Shown here in pieces: positions 5,868-6,606 of a DNA stretch of 6,606 bases. The notes below the pieces were generated by a model. The model was not told where the DNA came from, searched no databases, and saw nothing but the letters and a program-made list of their open reading frames with translations. Location of the stretch: contig JALQWJ010000082.1 of NCBI GenBank assembly GCA_023258775.1, forward strand, positions 1 to 6,606, read 5' to 3'. A program made the position numbers and the translations under genes. Numbering within the stretch: position 1 is the stretch's first letter; every line of letters begins with the position of its first letter. The stretch comes from Burkholderiaceae bacterium (lineage in GTDB: Bacteria > Pseudomonadota > Gammaproteobacteria > Burkholderiales > Burkholderiaceae_E).

Positions 5868-6606
5868 ATGAAACAAGGCCTTGGGAGAGTGAACGCGCAG
5901 CACTTGCAATAACCAACTCCTCATTGGTCGGTATCACAAGCACCAGCGCTCGGGAACTAGTGGATGAAATCACGCTCTCGCCGTGCTCATTGGCTGCGGC
6001 ATCAATTTCAACACCCATCCAGGCTAAGCGCGAGCAAATCCTCGCTCGGATCGCACTCGCGTTTTCACCAATACCACCGCAAAAAACCAACGCATCCAAA
6101 CCGCCTAGGGCTGCTGCCATGGCACCAAGTTCGCGTTGACAGCGGAAAACAAAATAGTCAATGGCCTCGGCTGCGGCTTGATCCGGGGAGGCTTGCAAGG
6201 TGCGCATATCGTTTGAGAGACCAGAGAGGCCGAGCAAGCCTGAGTGCTTATATAAAAGATCTGAAATTTCCGACGCAGTCATTGATTTCTGATCCATTAA
6301 ATAAAGCAAAACGCCAGGGTCTAACTGACCACAACGCGTTCCCATTGGAAGGCCATCAAGCGCTGAGAACCCCATCGTTGAGGCCACCGAGCGGCCCTCG
6401 GAAATGGCGCACATCGAAGCACCATTGCCTAGGTGGGCGATAACAAGCTTGCCTTGTGCACTTGCAGGAAAGCGCTGCTGAAAAGCAGCAAGCACAAACT
6501 CATAGCTCAGGCCGTGGAATCCATAGCGACGAACACCTTCGTCGTAGAGCGCACGTGGCAGCGCAAATGTGTCGTTGACCCAGGGATGGCTGCGGTGAAA
6601 TGCGGT
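5866..6606 (-). CDS. ackA: acetate kinase (acetate/propionate family), C-terminal 246 residues; 5' part outside window
   Basis: The frame is open from the right edge to TGA at 5866, giving 246 residues of a protein that is usually about 390-400. Counting from the first residue in the window, it shows TAFH (1-4), RRYGFHG (26-32), the phosphate-binding HLGNGAS (58-64), MGTRCGQLDPG (88-98) with the conserved active-site Arg91, SGLLGLSGLSNDMR (122-135), GGIGEN (177-182) and the late PTNEE (226-230). These are the C-terminal half of the ASKHA-fold acetate kinase, which interconverts acetate + ATP and acetyl phosphate + ADP in the cytoplasm. Two motifs differ from the textbook form: GLSYEF where GTSHxY is common, and RCGQLDPG where RSGDIDPG is common. 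I recall similar variants in betaproteobacterial members, so activity is still expected. Propionate kinase is the main alternative. It leads the visible part of the operon; a phosphotransacetylase upstream would fit but is not seen. Confidence 0.95.
   Translation of the reverse strand, partial: TAFHRSHPWVNDTFALPRALYDEGVRRYGFHGLSYEFVLAAFQQRFPASAQGKLVIAHLGNGASMCAISEGRSVASTMGFSALDGLPMGTRCGQLDPGVLLYLMDQKSMTASEISDLLYKHSGLLGLSGLSNDMRTLQASPDQAAAEAIDYFVFRCQRELGAMAAALGGLDALVFCGGIGENASAIRARICSRLAWMGVEIDAAANEHGESVISSTSSRALVLVIPTNEELVIASAARSLSQGLVS

Larger units (their letters stand above)
1..6606 (-). other. predicted operon ackA-atoD-atoA-hydrolase-deacetylase-pat
   Basis: Six co-directional genes are separated by 10, 36, 24, -7 and 66 nt. 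No terminator-like hairpin with a T-tract lies in any gap, and I could not identify a promoter with confidence. The operon extends past both edges, since the first and last genes are both cut. Confidence 0.75.

Noticed and set aside
5856..5924. Longer atoD start at 5924
   Set aside because: It would overlap ackA by 59 nt and add 23 residues absent from AtoD, while ATG 5855 has a well-placed ribosome site.

Overview
The window carries six protein-coding genes, all on the minus strand, so transcription runs from right to left. In order they are: acetate kinase (ackA, 5' part outside the window), the alpha and beta subunits of an AtoDA-type acetate/acetoacetate CoA-transferase, an alpha/beta-hydrolase, a histone-deacetylase-family amidohydrolase, and a Pat/PatZ-type protein acetyltransferase (pat, last few codons outside the window). 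Gaps are 10, 36 and 24 nt, then a 7-nt overlap, then 66 nt. No terminator-like hairpin is visible and no stretch over 100 nt lacks a gene, so this reads as the middle of one operon.

The organism is most likely a proteobacterium, and I lean towards a betaproteobacterium (Burkholderiales-like). Base composition is moderate rather than GC-rich. The CoA-transferase subunits resemble E. coli AtoD/AtoA closely over their whole length, and the GNAT end of the last gene resembles enterobacterial Pat. The AckA motif variants and the SSRGG hydrolase elbow fit what I recall of betaproteobacterial families. This placement is from memory, not from a search.

How the genes could work together: AckA interconverts acetate and acetyl phosphate, and AtoDA moves CoA between acyl-CoA and acetate or acetoacetate. 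The last two enzymes look like a writer (Pat) and an eraser (HDAC family) of lysine acetylation. The locus therefore couples acetate/acyl-CoA metabolism to a possible reversible protein-acetylation switch, analogous in logic to Bacillus acuA/acuC beside acsA but built from different families. The role of the hydrolase is unknown.

Points of interest are a 21-bp, three-copy in-frame repeat inside the N-terminal domain of Pat, motif decay in that domain, a 20-codon ORF that almost exactly fills the deacetylase-pat gap and ends in a TAATG overlap with pat, and a TTG start for the deacetylase nested in the end of the hydrolase gene.
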